Shown here: positions 56,960 to 64,000 of the stretch, one piece after another
How positions within the stretch are numbered: position 1 is the first letter of the stretch
Layout of the letters: each line of letters starts with the position of its first letter
Assembly (NCBI GenBank): GCA_965247035.1
Contig: CBDFGJ010000002.1
Location: 248,001 to 312,000, forward strand
Length of the DNA: 64,000 nt
Direction: 5' to 3'
Origin: Azophilus sp965247035
Lineage (GTDB): Bacteria > Pseudomonadota > Gammaproteobacteria > Pseudomonadales > Azotimanducaceae
Made by a program: the position numbers and the translations under genes
Notes under the pieces: generated by a model
Database searches by the model: none
Told to the model about the DNA's origin: nothing
What the model saw: only the letters and a program-made list of their open reading frames with translations

Positions 56960-57581
56960 CCGTCGAGCTGAGCACGCCCAGTGCTGGGTGCATGCCCGGC
57001 GGCGGTTCAATAACGCTGAGGTCATGGAACCGGAGCGGGCACAGGTGGTCTTGGGGCTGATCCGGGAGCTGTACCAGTTGGATGAACAACACCGGCAACG
57101 GGGTCTTGAGGGCGACGAGCGCAGAACTGCGCGGCTTGAACAATGCCAGCCTGTGGTGAGGCGGATCCTTGCTTGGTGTGAAGCGCAACCGCAGACGGGC
57201 TTGCTGCCTGATGATGCACTGACGAAGGTGGTGAACCACACGCTGAAGCGCCGGAATGCGCTGCAGGTGTTCCTGGAGAACCCGGATGTGCCGTTGGGCA
57301 CCAATCATCTGGAGCGTCAGCTCCGCGTGATCCCGATGGGCAAGGGGAATGGGCTGTTCGCTTGGACAGAGCTCGGCGCGGAACACATCGGAATCATTCA
57401 GAGCCTGCTCCGCACCTGCAAGCTGCAGGGCATTGATTCGTACATCCCCCTCGTGGATGGATCGGCCAGCATCCTGAAAAGGATGTCATTGATCTGGCGC
57501 CACGATGCTGGAAAGATAAGTTCTCCAGCGACCCAATCCGATCAGGTCCATACCGGGGTCGCCAGTAACGGCTCAGAATGA
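56960..57581 (+). pseudogene. IS66 family transposase (TnpC), C-terminal fragment
   Basis: Starting around GCTGGGTGCATGC the plus strand codes for CWVHARRRFNNAEV, typical of the IS66 DDE core. It continues through RNALQVFLENPDVPLGTNHL and ERQLRVIPMGKGN (final catalytic Glu region) to GAEHIGIIQSLLRTCKLQGI. The N-terminal two thirds are missing and the end reaches a stop at 57581. A transposase can be recognised but not a working gene. Coordinates of the start are approximate. Confidence 0.82.
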
Positions 57582-57731
57582 ACGCTTACGCTTTCGCTAC
57601 TGAAAGCGACCTACCGGGTGATCGCGGTGCGTCCCTAACTCCGCCAATATCGGCAAGCGCCTGACTAAGACCACCTCAGTCATCTTCCGGTGCCTTGACC
57701 GGCCAACAACACTGATTCAAGACGGGATCGC

Positions 57732-58415
57732 TCAAGCTGAGGATTCCCGGTAGCGGGACTTGAGCTTTGGGTGGAGTTGCCTTTCCAGTTGCTCCGCCAT
57801 CTGCTCCGCCGGCAGCTCCTTCAACATTGTCTGGGTGTCGATTTCCTCAAGCAGTTCAACCAAGTGTTCATTGTCCTCTCGCCCTTGCCACTTCTTACGG
57901 TAAGTCCCTTCCTTATAGCCGTTGTTCTGACGAAATTCGTTCAGCACATTCTTGGCCATGTAGAGAAGAAAGAGTTCGTTAAAGGACAACGGCAGCGCCG
58001 CCATCACCTTGGCGAACAGCTTCACGTCGAAGGCTTGAGAAGCCAAGCTGTCGAGGGCAAGGGCCTCAACCGCATCCCGCAACGCTTCCTCCCCCGGGAA
58101 ATCCAGAGGCTCAACGTCCAATGTTTGGGCAATGGTGGGCGAGAGGACATCACCGCGCAGTAGATCGCTCAAACCAAAATGCCAGATGTCGATCAGCTCC
58201 AACTTCACTTGGGTGAATTTCCTATCCGGCTTCTGCCACCATTTCCAGCCAAAGTGCTCCAACATTTCGGCGCACTCAATCCAGATAGCTCGATAGTATT
58301 CGTAGTGCTGATCGCGCCAGCGCGAATGCACTTGGTGGTTATGAGCTTCCTGCATCTTCGCCATAGTGCGCAACATGGCAGCCCTATCCATCGGCATTCC
58401 CTTACCCAAGTTCAT
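57732..58415 (-). CDS. Dimeric all-alpha dUTPase (dUTPase_2 type)
   Basis: About 227 residues. Family marks are HEYYRAIWIECAEMLEHFGW-type helix 1 (here QHYEYYRAIWIECAEM), KLELIDIWHF with the metal-binding acidic residues, and the conserved NGYKEGTYRKKWQGREDNE near the C-terminus. The protein hydrolyses dUTP to dUMP. The frame is open to 58520 but that part falls in a repeat; ATG at 58415 was taken, while 58391 (MDRAAML, behind AAGGGA) is an alternative. The gene is divergent from the acyl-CoA dehydrogenase at 58851. Confidence 0.82.
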   Translation of the reverse strand: MNLGKGMPMDRAAMLRTMAKMQEAHNHQVHSRWRDQHYEYYRAIWIECAEMLEHFGWKWWQKPDRKFTQVKLELIDIWHFGLSDLLRGDVLSPTIAQTLDVEPLDFPGEEALRDAVEALALDSLASQAFDVKLFAKVMAALPLSFNELFLLYMAKNVLNEFRQNNGYKEGTYRKKWQGREDNEHLVELLEEIDTQTMLKELPAEQMAEQLERQLHPKLKSRYRESSA

Positions 58416-58439
58416 GATGATTATGGCAAGACGATGCCC

Positions 58440-58800
58440 CCATCGCCATGTCCAAAGCGTTTTTTTGGCGTTGCCAACCATGATTTGTGTGTCCGGGTTG
58501 ATTTTGTGCGTCCGGTTCATGCGTTAAGGCGTTGTGTGTCCGATTCACTTTTTCCATCGCCATGTCCAAAGCGTTTGTCTTTGGCGTTGTCAACCATTAT
58601 TTGTGTGTCCGGGTTGATTTTGTGTGTCCGGTTCATGTGTCCGGTTCATGCGTTAAGGCGTTGTGTGTCCGGCTCAAAGGCTTTCTAAAGGCTTTCTGGC
58701 TCAAACGCTTTCACGTTTGTGTGTCCGATTCACTTCGCTCCGATTCACTCCGTGCGTTTGTGTGTCCGATTCACTCTTCTGTCCGACTCACGTACGAATT
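58440..58800 (-). repeat. TCGGACACACA-family repeats with a 100- to 119-bp direct duplication
   Basis: Seven or so copies of TGTGTGTCCG (the family core read on the other strand) are spread over the divergent promoter region of the dUTPase and acyl-CoA dehydrogenase genes. A larger block beginning CCATCGCCATGTCCAAAGCG is duplicated at 58440-58541 and 58554-58672; copy 2 has an extra TGTGTCCGGTTCA inside. A third, shorter set follows, with TGTGTCCGATTCACT at 58720-58790. The whole gap 58416-58850 is filled by these. Confidence 0.85.
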
Positions 58801-58850
58801 TGCTACCATTCAGGATCAGCCTAGGAAAACACGAACATGAGGGATCCTTC

Positions 58851-60044
58851 ATGGACCTGTCCTACGCCACCGAATACAACGCCTTTCGCTCAGAGGTTCA
58901 GTCCTTCATCAAGGCAAACCGGCACCGAGCGCCAAAGGGTGCGGCTCTTCGCTCTCAGGTGGTGCGCGACTGGCAAAAGCTGCTAATTGAGCAAGGTTAC
59001 GCCGCCCGCACCATTCCCAAAGCCTATGGCGGGTTTGGGGCCAAGCCGGACATCCTGATCTCGAGGATCATCGCAGAGGAGTTCGCCAACGCTCAGATCA
59101 GCTCCGGACTCAGCGGCCAAGGCGTTTCAATGCTCGTCCCCACCCTGTTGGAAATGGGCACCGAGGAGCAAAAACAGCAGTTCATCCGCCCGACCATTTA
59201 CGGCGACATGATCTGGTGCCAAGGCTATTCGGAGCCGGGTGCCGGCAGCGACCTAGCCTCCGTGCGCACGAGCGCGGTGCTCCTCAATGGGGACGAATGG
59301 CTCGTCAACGGACACAAGATATGGACCAGCACGGCGCAGTTGGCGGATTGGATTTTCTGCCTAGTCCGCACGGAGCCGGACGCGCCGAAACATCAGGGCA
59401 TCTCCTTCCTTCTCTTTCGTATGGACTCGCCCGGCATCAAAGTGCAGCCCCTAGTGGACATGACCGGAACGGCCAATTTCAACGAAGTCTTTCTCACCGA
59501 TGTGCGGGTACCCAAACACCAGATCGTCGGCGCTCGGGGCGAGGGGTGGAAGGTGGCCAATAGCATCCTCGGCCACGAGCGGTACTCCTTGGGCGATCCA
59601 AACGCCACTTTGTCCCGCCTGAACGCGCTGATCGAACTGATGCGGAGCGAAACCCTCAATGGAGGCAGAGCCATTGACAATCCGGCGTATCGGGATCGGC
59701 TGATGAGGATTCAGGGTCGGGTGATGGCCATGCGCTGCAACGACATGCGTCTGCTTTCCGACCGCATCCACAAAAGGGATGCCGGCTTAGCTCGCCTGAT
59801 CGTCAAACTGCAAGGCACTGAACTGCGTCACGAACTGGAGCAGCTAGGCATCGACGCAATGGGCGAGATTGGCTTGGCTTATGGCGAAAACCCCTACCTG
59901 CGCGACCATGGCAACTGGCAAACCCACTATATGTACTACCTTGGCCTAATCATTGGCGGCGGCACGTCCCAAATTCAGAAAAACATCATCAGCGAACGAG
60001 GCCTAGGCTTGCCTCGGGAGCCTAAGGTGGAGAAGCAGGGCTAG
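58851..60044 (+). CDS. Acyl-CoA dehydrogenase (large partner)
   Basis: A 397-residue FAD-dependent acyl-CoA dehydrogenase, ATG at 58851. The first signature is GYSEPGAGSDLASVRTSAVL, followed by GDEWLVNGHKIWTS; the C-terminal helices include DAMGEIGLAYGENPY and GGGTSQIQKNIISERGLGLP, the usual FAD/ETF-contacting end. The catalytic Glu is not obvious by eye. It is followed 23 bp later by a second, smaller dehydrogenase, the layout seen for heteromeric FadE pairs in steroid and side-chain degradation. Substrate unknown. Confidence 0.93.
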   Translation: MDLSYATEYNAFRSEVQSFIKANRHRAPKGAALRSQVVRDWQKLLIEQGYAARTIPKAYGGFGAKPDILISRIIAEEFANAQISSGLSGQGVSMLVPTLLEMGTEEQKQQFIRPTIYGDMIWCQGYSEPGAGSDLASVRTSAVLLNGDEWLVNGHKIWTSTAQLADWIFCLVRTEPDAPKHQGISFLLFRMDSPGIKVQPLVDMTGTANFNEVFLTDVRVPKHQIVGARGEGWKVANSILGHERYSLGDPNATLSRLNALIELMRSETLNGGRAIDNPAYRDRLMRIQGRVMAMRCNDMRLLSDRIHKRDAGLARLIVKLQGTELRHELEQLGIDAMGEIGLAYGENPYLRDHGNWQTHYMYYLGLIIGGGTSQIQKNIISERGLGLPREPKVEKQG

Positions 60045-60067
60045 AACCGCATCAAGCTGGAGCAGAC

Positions 60068-61117
60068 ATGGACTTTGGACTTTCAGAGGAACAAACCCTC
60101 TTCCAAGATAGCCTAGACACCTACTTGGCGGAACAGGTTGGCCTAGACCGCGTGCGCCGCATCGCCGGCGACGATGAGGAAAGGGATCGCCTCTGGAATG
60201 AGCTGACGGAATTCGGCCTCGCTGGTTTATTGATCCCCGAAGGGCACGGCGGCGTCGGTTTGGGACTCCTTGACGCCGCCATAGCTGCCGAGCGCTTGGG
60301 CTACCATGTCACACCCTGCTGCTTCCTCAGCTCCGCAATGATCGCACCCATAGCCCTTGAACGCTCTGGGGGGCAGGAGGAGCGGCTGCGACGCCTCGCC
60401 TCCGGTGAACTCCAAATCGGAGCAGCCCTAGGCGCCCAAGCGGGCTCCAAAGTGGTCGCACGGAGCGGCAAACTCAGCGGGAACGCACTGTACGCACTGG
60501 ACTACAGAGCCGATGAATACCTCGTTGCAGATTCGGATCGGCACCTGCATATTGTGGCAGCGGATGCGTTCAAGCATCGGCCCCTGCCAACTGTGGACAA
60601 GACCCGCTTGACCGGTGAACTGATTTTCGGGGACACCCCGGCGACGCTCCTCAGCGATGACCCGGCACAGCTATCCGCCCTGCTTGACGCTGGACGGATT
60701 GCGTTGGCCGCAGACACGCTCGGCGCCGCGCAGAGCATGCTTGATCAAGCAGTCGCCTACGCCAAGGAGCGGGAGCAGTTCAACCGCCCCATCGGCTCCT
60801 TTCAGGCCGTCAAACACCTGTGCGCCGAAATGGCGGCTAACCTAGAGCCCTGCCGGGCCTTGGTGTGGTACGCCGCCCATGCGGTGGACACGATTTCAGA
60901 GGAAGCTCATCTAACCGCCTGCCACGCCAAGGCACATTTGGCCGAAGTTGGAACTTTCATTGGCCGCACCGCAACGGAGGTGCATGGCGGCGTGGGCTTT
61001 ACGGATTTATTGGGCCTACACTATTGGTTCAAGCGCATCGGCTTCAATCGGCAAACTCTTGGCGCACCGGAAATTGTGCGCGAAGAAGCAGCCCGAGCGC
61101 AAAATTTGGTCAATTGA
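60068..61117 (+). CDS. Acyl-CoA dehydrogenase (small partner)
   Basis: A 349-residue dehydrogenase-family protein. It is shorter than its neighbour because the middle beta domain is reduced: the usual YSEPGAGSD segment is replaced by GAALGAQAGSKVV. The C-terminal helical domain is present (AKEREQFNRPIGSFQAVKHL, EVHGGVGFTDLLGLHYWFKR). Such reduced partners pair with a complete subunit to make alpha2beta2 enzymes. Same strand, 23-bp spacing, so co-expression is likely. Confidence 0.92.
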   Translation: MDFGLSEEQTLFQDSLDTYLAEQVGLDRVRRIAGDDEERDRLWNELTEFGLAGLLIPEGHGGVGLGLLDAAIAAERLGYHVTPCCFLSSAMIAPIALERSGGQEERLRRLASGELQIGAALGAQAGSKVVARSGKLSGNALYALDYRADEYLVADSDRHLHIVAADAFKHRPLPTVDKTRLTGELIFGDTPATLLSDDPAQLSALLDAGRIALAADTLGAAQSMLDQAVAYAKEREQFNRPIGSFQAVKHLCAEMAANLEPCRALVWYAAHAVDTISEEAHLTACHAKAHLAEVGTFIGRTATEVHGGVGFTDLLGLHYWFKRIGFNRQTLGAPEIVREEAARAQNLVN

Positions 61118-61186
61118 CCCTCACCAAAGGTTGAAGCTTGGGTCATTTGTCGCCATATAGCATCCATCTAAGCCTGATGAAACCCC

Positions 61187-63529
61187 ATGGCTGAAACCTA
61201 TCCCGTTCTGCCGCTGAAAAACACGGTGGTGTACCCACAGATCGTCATCCCGTTGGCCGTGGGCCGAACCAGATCCCTAGCCGCGGTGCAGGCCAGCATC
61301 GGTGCGCAACGGCGCATTATCACCGCGGCGCAGAAGCAGGCCGGGAAGGAAGATCCCGCTTTTGAAGACCTGTTTCAAGTGGCCACGATCTCGACCATCA
61401 ACCACATCGAGAAACGGGACAAGGGATCGCAAGTGGTCGTGCAAGGTGCTGAGCGGGTGCGTTTAAGCCCTGTCATGCATCAAACCGAATACTTGGAGGC
61501 GGAATACGAGCGTCTGCCGCAACTGAGTATGGAGAACACGGGCGAGGACGCAGCCAAGGTGGATGCCCTCTTGCGGGAGAACCTGCAGCTTTCAAAACGC
61601 ATCGCCCATCTATACGGCGGCGACAACGGTGATCAGATCTACCAGCAGTTGATTGGCTCCATCAACGATCCCATCATCCAGATGTACCGCATCGCCAACT
61701 TGGCCAACATCTCCGTGGAGCAGGAGCAGGCGGTGCTCGAATGCGACACTGCGAAGAAGCTCATGGAAACGGTGTACGACCTCCTGCGCCACGAATTGAA
61801 GGTCAGTGAACTGCGCCGCCAAATTGCGGAACAAGCGCGGGAGGACATCGATCAGCAACAGCGGGAACATCTGCTGCGCCAACAAAAGCACGCCATTGAG
61901 GAAGCGCTTGGCGAGGAGGATGGCGATGGGGACGTGGCGGAGCTGCGCGGGCAGATCGAGGAGGCCAACCTGCCGGAGAACATTCGCAGCGAGGTGGACC
62001 GAGAACTGAAGCGCCTAGGTCGCATGTCCAGCCACTCCGCCGATTACCAGATCGCTCGATCTTATTTAGAGTTGGTGGCGGAGTTGCCTTGGACCAAGCG
62101 AACCGAGGATCAACTCGACTTGGCCCATGCTCAAAAGATACTCGACGAAGACCACTTTGGCTTGGATGACATCAAGGAGCGGATCCTCGAGTCCCTCGCC
62201 GTCATGCAGCTAAACCCTGACACCAAGGCCCCGATACTTTGCTTCGTCGGACCACCTGGGGTGGGCAAAACCTCTCTCGGCCAATCCATCGCCCGCGCCA
62301 TGGGGCGTAAGTTCGAACGAATGAGTCTAGGGGGGCTGCATGATGAGTCGGAACTGCGCGGACACCGCCGCACCTACGTCGGCGCCATGCCGGGCCGCAT
62401 CCTCCAAGGGGTGCGTCGCGCGGGCGTGACCAACCCTATATTGATGCTTGATGAAATCGACAAGCTCGGGCGAGACTTCCGCGGCGACCCGGCCGCCGCG
62501 CTGATGGAGATTCTCGACCCAGCCCAAAACAAGGAGTTCCGCGACAACTACCTCAATCTGCCCTACGACCTCTCGGCAGTATTCTTCATCACCACGGCCA
62601 ATACCTTGGAAGGCATTCCGAGGCCGCTGCTCGACCGCATAGAAGTGATGGAACTGTCGGGCTACAGCGATCAGGAAAAGCACGCCATCGCTCGCGAATA
62701 CCTAATTCCGCGACAGCAGAGGAATGCCGGCCTAGCTGAACAACAGTTGGACATCGGCGACGACACGCTCAGCACCATGGTGCGCCGTTACACTCGAGAA
62801 GCCGGGGTTCGCGAACTGGAAAGAGTGATCGGGCGGCTAGCCCGAAAGCGGGCGCATCAGGTGGTGGAGGCGCGGGAAGTCAGCGGGCGGATCGAGGTGG
62901 AGCAACTCGTTGGCCTGCTAGGGCCGCAAAAATTCAAATCCGACAAGGGCCGGGAGCACATCGCGCCCGGCGTGGCCGCCGGCTTGGCTTGGACCGAGGC
63001 GGGGGGCGATGTGCTCTATGTTGAGGCAACGCTCACCCAGAAGGATGAAAAAGTCACCCTGACCGGCCATCTTGGCCAAATCATGCAGGAATCGGCCAAG
63101 GCCGCACGCAGCTGCATCTGGTCCATCGCCGATCAGTTGGGGATTGACCGCGCCATCATTGAGGAGTCCGGCATTCATATCCATGTGCCCGCCGGCGCTG
63201 TGCCCAAGGACGGGCCTTCCGCCGGTGTGACTATGGCCACGGCACTGTTTTCCGCCTATAGCGGCCAGTGCGTGCGCAGCGACTTGGCGATGACCGGGGA
63301 ACTGACTCTTTCGGGTCTAGTGCTGCCGGTGGGCGGGGTCAAGGAGAAAATTCTAGCCGCCCACCGCGCCGGCTTGCGCCATATCATTCTGCCAAAGGAC
63401 AACGAGGCCGACCTAATCAAGCTACCAAAAAGCGCACGTGACGAAATGACCATCATTTTGGCCGAAAAGCTGCAGGACGTGCTTGAAGCCGCCATTGTGG
63501 ATGACTCGGAGGCTTCGAAAGCGGCTTGA
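61187..63529 (+). CDS. lon: ATP-dependent protease Lon
   Basis: A 780-residue Lon protease for degrading misfolded and regulatory proteins in the cytosol. N-terminal substrate domain VLPLKNTVVYPQIVIPL; Walker A CFVGPPGVGKTS; Walker B LMLDEIDKLG; arginine finger in IPRPLLDRIEVMEL; protease domain with Ser in PKDGPSAGVTMATALF and Lys in VGGVKEKILAAHRAGL. Complete, of normal length. Its stop is followed at once by the last repeat array. Confidence 0.97.
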   Translation: MAETYPVLPLKNTVVYPQIVIPLAVGRTRSLAAVQASIGAQRRIITAAQKQAGKEDPAFEDLFQVATISTINHIEKRDKGSQVVVQGAERVRLSPVMHQTEYLEAEYERLPQLSMENTGEDAAKVDALLRENLQLSKRIAHLYGGDNGDQIYQQLIGSINDPIIQMYRIANLANISVEQEQAVLECDTAKKLMETVYDLLRHELKVSELRRQIAEQAREDIDQQQREHLLRQQKHAIEEALGEEDGDGDVAELRGQIEEANLPENIRSEVDRELKRLGRMSSHSADYQIARSYLELVAELPWTKRTEDQLDLAHAQKILDEDHFGLDDIKERILESLAVMQLNPDTKAPILCFVGPPGVGKTSLGQSIARAMGRKFERMSLGGLHDESELRGHRRTYVGAMPGRILQGVRRAGVTNPILMLDEIDKLGRDFRGDPAAALMEILDPAQNKEFRDNYLNLPYDLSAVFFITTANTLEGIPRPLLDRIEVMELSGYSDQEKHAIAREYLIPRQQRNAGLAEQQLDIGDDTLSTMVRRYTREAGVRELERVIGRLARKRAHQVVEAREVSGRIEVEQLVGLLGPQKFKSDKGREHIAPGVAAGLAWTEAGGDVLYVEATLTQKDEKVTLTGHLGQIMQESAKAARSCIWSIADQLGIDRAIIEESGIHIHVPAGAVPKDGPSAGVTMATALFSAYSGQCVRSDLAMTGELTLSGLVLPVGGVKEKILAAHRAGLRHIILPKDNEADLIKLPKSARDEMTIILAEKLQDVLEAAIVDDSEASKAA

Positions 63530-63539
63530 CCGGCGCAAG

Positions 63540-64000
63540 TGCTTACGGGCACCTCGATTATCATCGAGTCGGACACGCGTCGCGTCGCGTCGGGACGTCG
63601 AGTCGGACACACGTCGGGCTATCGCCGGACGTCGAGTCGGAGGACGTCGAGTCGGACACAGGACGTCGAGTCGGACACACGTCGGGCTATGACGTCGCAT
63701 CGAGTCGGACACACACGCGCGTCGCGTCGAGCCGGACACACATCATTTCAGCAGGAAATGCCTTCGGCACACGTCGAGTCGGACACAACACGTCGAGTCG
63801 GACACACGTCGAGTCGGACACGTCGAGTCGGACACACATCATTTCAGACGTCGAGTCGGAAGACGTCGAGTCGGACACACACCATTTCAGCAGGACGCGT
63901 CGAGTCGGACACACACCATTTCAGCAGGAAACGCCTTGGGCACAAGACGCCAGACACATCAGGCGGACACACACCCCGTTTCAGACACATCAGGCCACAT
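63540..64000 (+). repeat. GTCGAGTCGGACACAC repeat array, continuing past the window edge
   Basis: More than a dozen copies of CGTCGAGTCGGACACAC, often joined directly, with an occasional CATTTCAGCAGGAAATGCCT or GGGCTATGACGTCGC insert. The core TCGGACACAC is shared with the other arrays, but the arm is GTCGAG rather than GCTGAC. It begins within 30 bp of the lon stop, and the end is cut by the window. Confidence 0.9.

Noticed and set aside
56538..57386. Minus-strand frame of 282 codons
   Set aside because: A chimera of antisense IS66 sequence and the end of the IS481-like transposase; not a gene.

Overview
The window looks like a chromosomal segment of a GC-rich gammaproteobacterium. Exonuclease I (SbcB), a long Lhr helicase, the AttEFGH-type ABC operon, a YihG-like acyltransferase and a PF10023-type aminopeptidase are the main clues. 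No rRNA or tRNA gene was recognised, so nothing finer than class can be said. The segment is unusually rich in intergenic repeats and insertion-sequence debris.

Layout. 1-5320: the 3' end of a PQQ-propeller dehydrogenase, then a minus-strand cluster of three P450-type genes and a small ferredoxin; the middle P450 lacks the haem cysteine. 5392-18770: two adjacent paralogous secreted serine proteases (trypsin-like domain, 4 or 15 PPC repeats, seven-bladed VCBS/FG-GAP propeller), each bounded by ends of the same IS481-like element. 18965-34509: housekeeping and metabolic genes (FdxA-type ferredoxin, CMD protein, Lhr helicase, CoA-transferase, beta carbonic anhydrase, Hsp20, thiopurine methyltransferase, gamma-glutamyltransferase, PurC) interleaved with repeat arrays. 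34555-42212: a PLP sulfhydrylase-type enzyme, a PAS-GGDEF-EAL protein and an AttE/AttFG/AttH export operon. 42279-43493: an IS481-like element with a 5-bp target duplication, then an Arc-like regulator. 43838-47587: osmoprotectant ABC transporter genes behind sbcB. 47741-51960: a DASS transporter, a lipoprotein aminopeptidase that runs antisense into it, an acyltransferase and a Nudix hydrolase. 52095-56449: a tight operon of a dynamin-like GTPase (RdcA/CrfC-like), its RdcB/YjcZ-like partner and a patatin phospholipase, with IS66 and IS481 debris on both sides. 57732-63529: dimeric dUTPase, two acyl-CoA dehydrogenases and Lon.

Two things stand out. First, the dynamin/RdcB/patatin operon, whose overlapping genes suggest one membrane-acting system. 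Second, a repeat family with core TCGGACACACA that fills at least five intergenic spaces (about 20.2, 26.2-27.0, 27.8-28.0, 58.4-58.8 and 63.5-64.0 kb) and is absent from coding sequence. The tandem protease pair is a third case of structural plasticity, with repeat-number change, an IS-bounded duplication and a one-base frameshift that breaks the last propeller blade in the larger copy.
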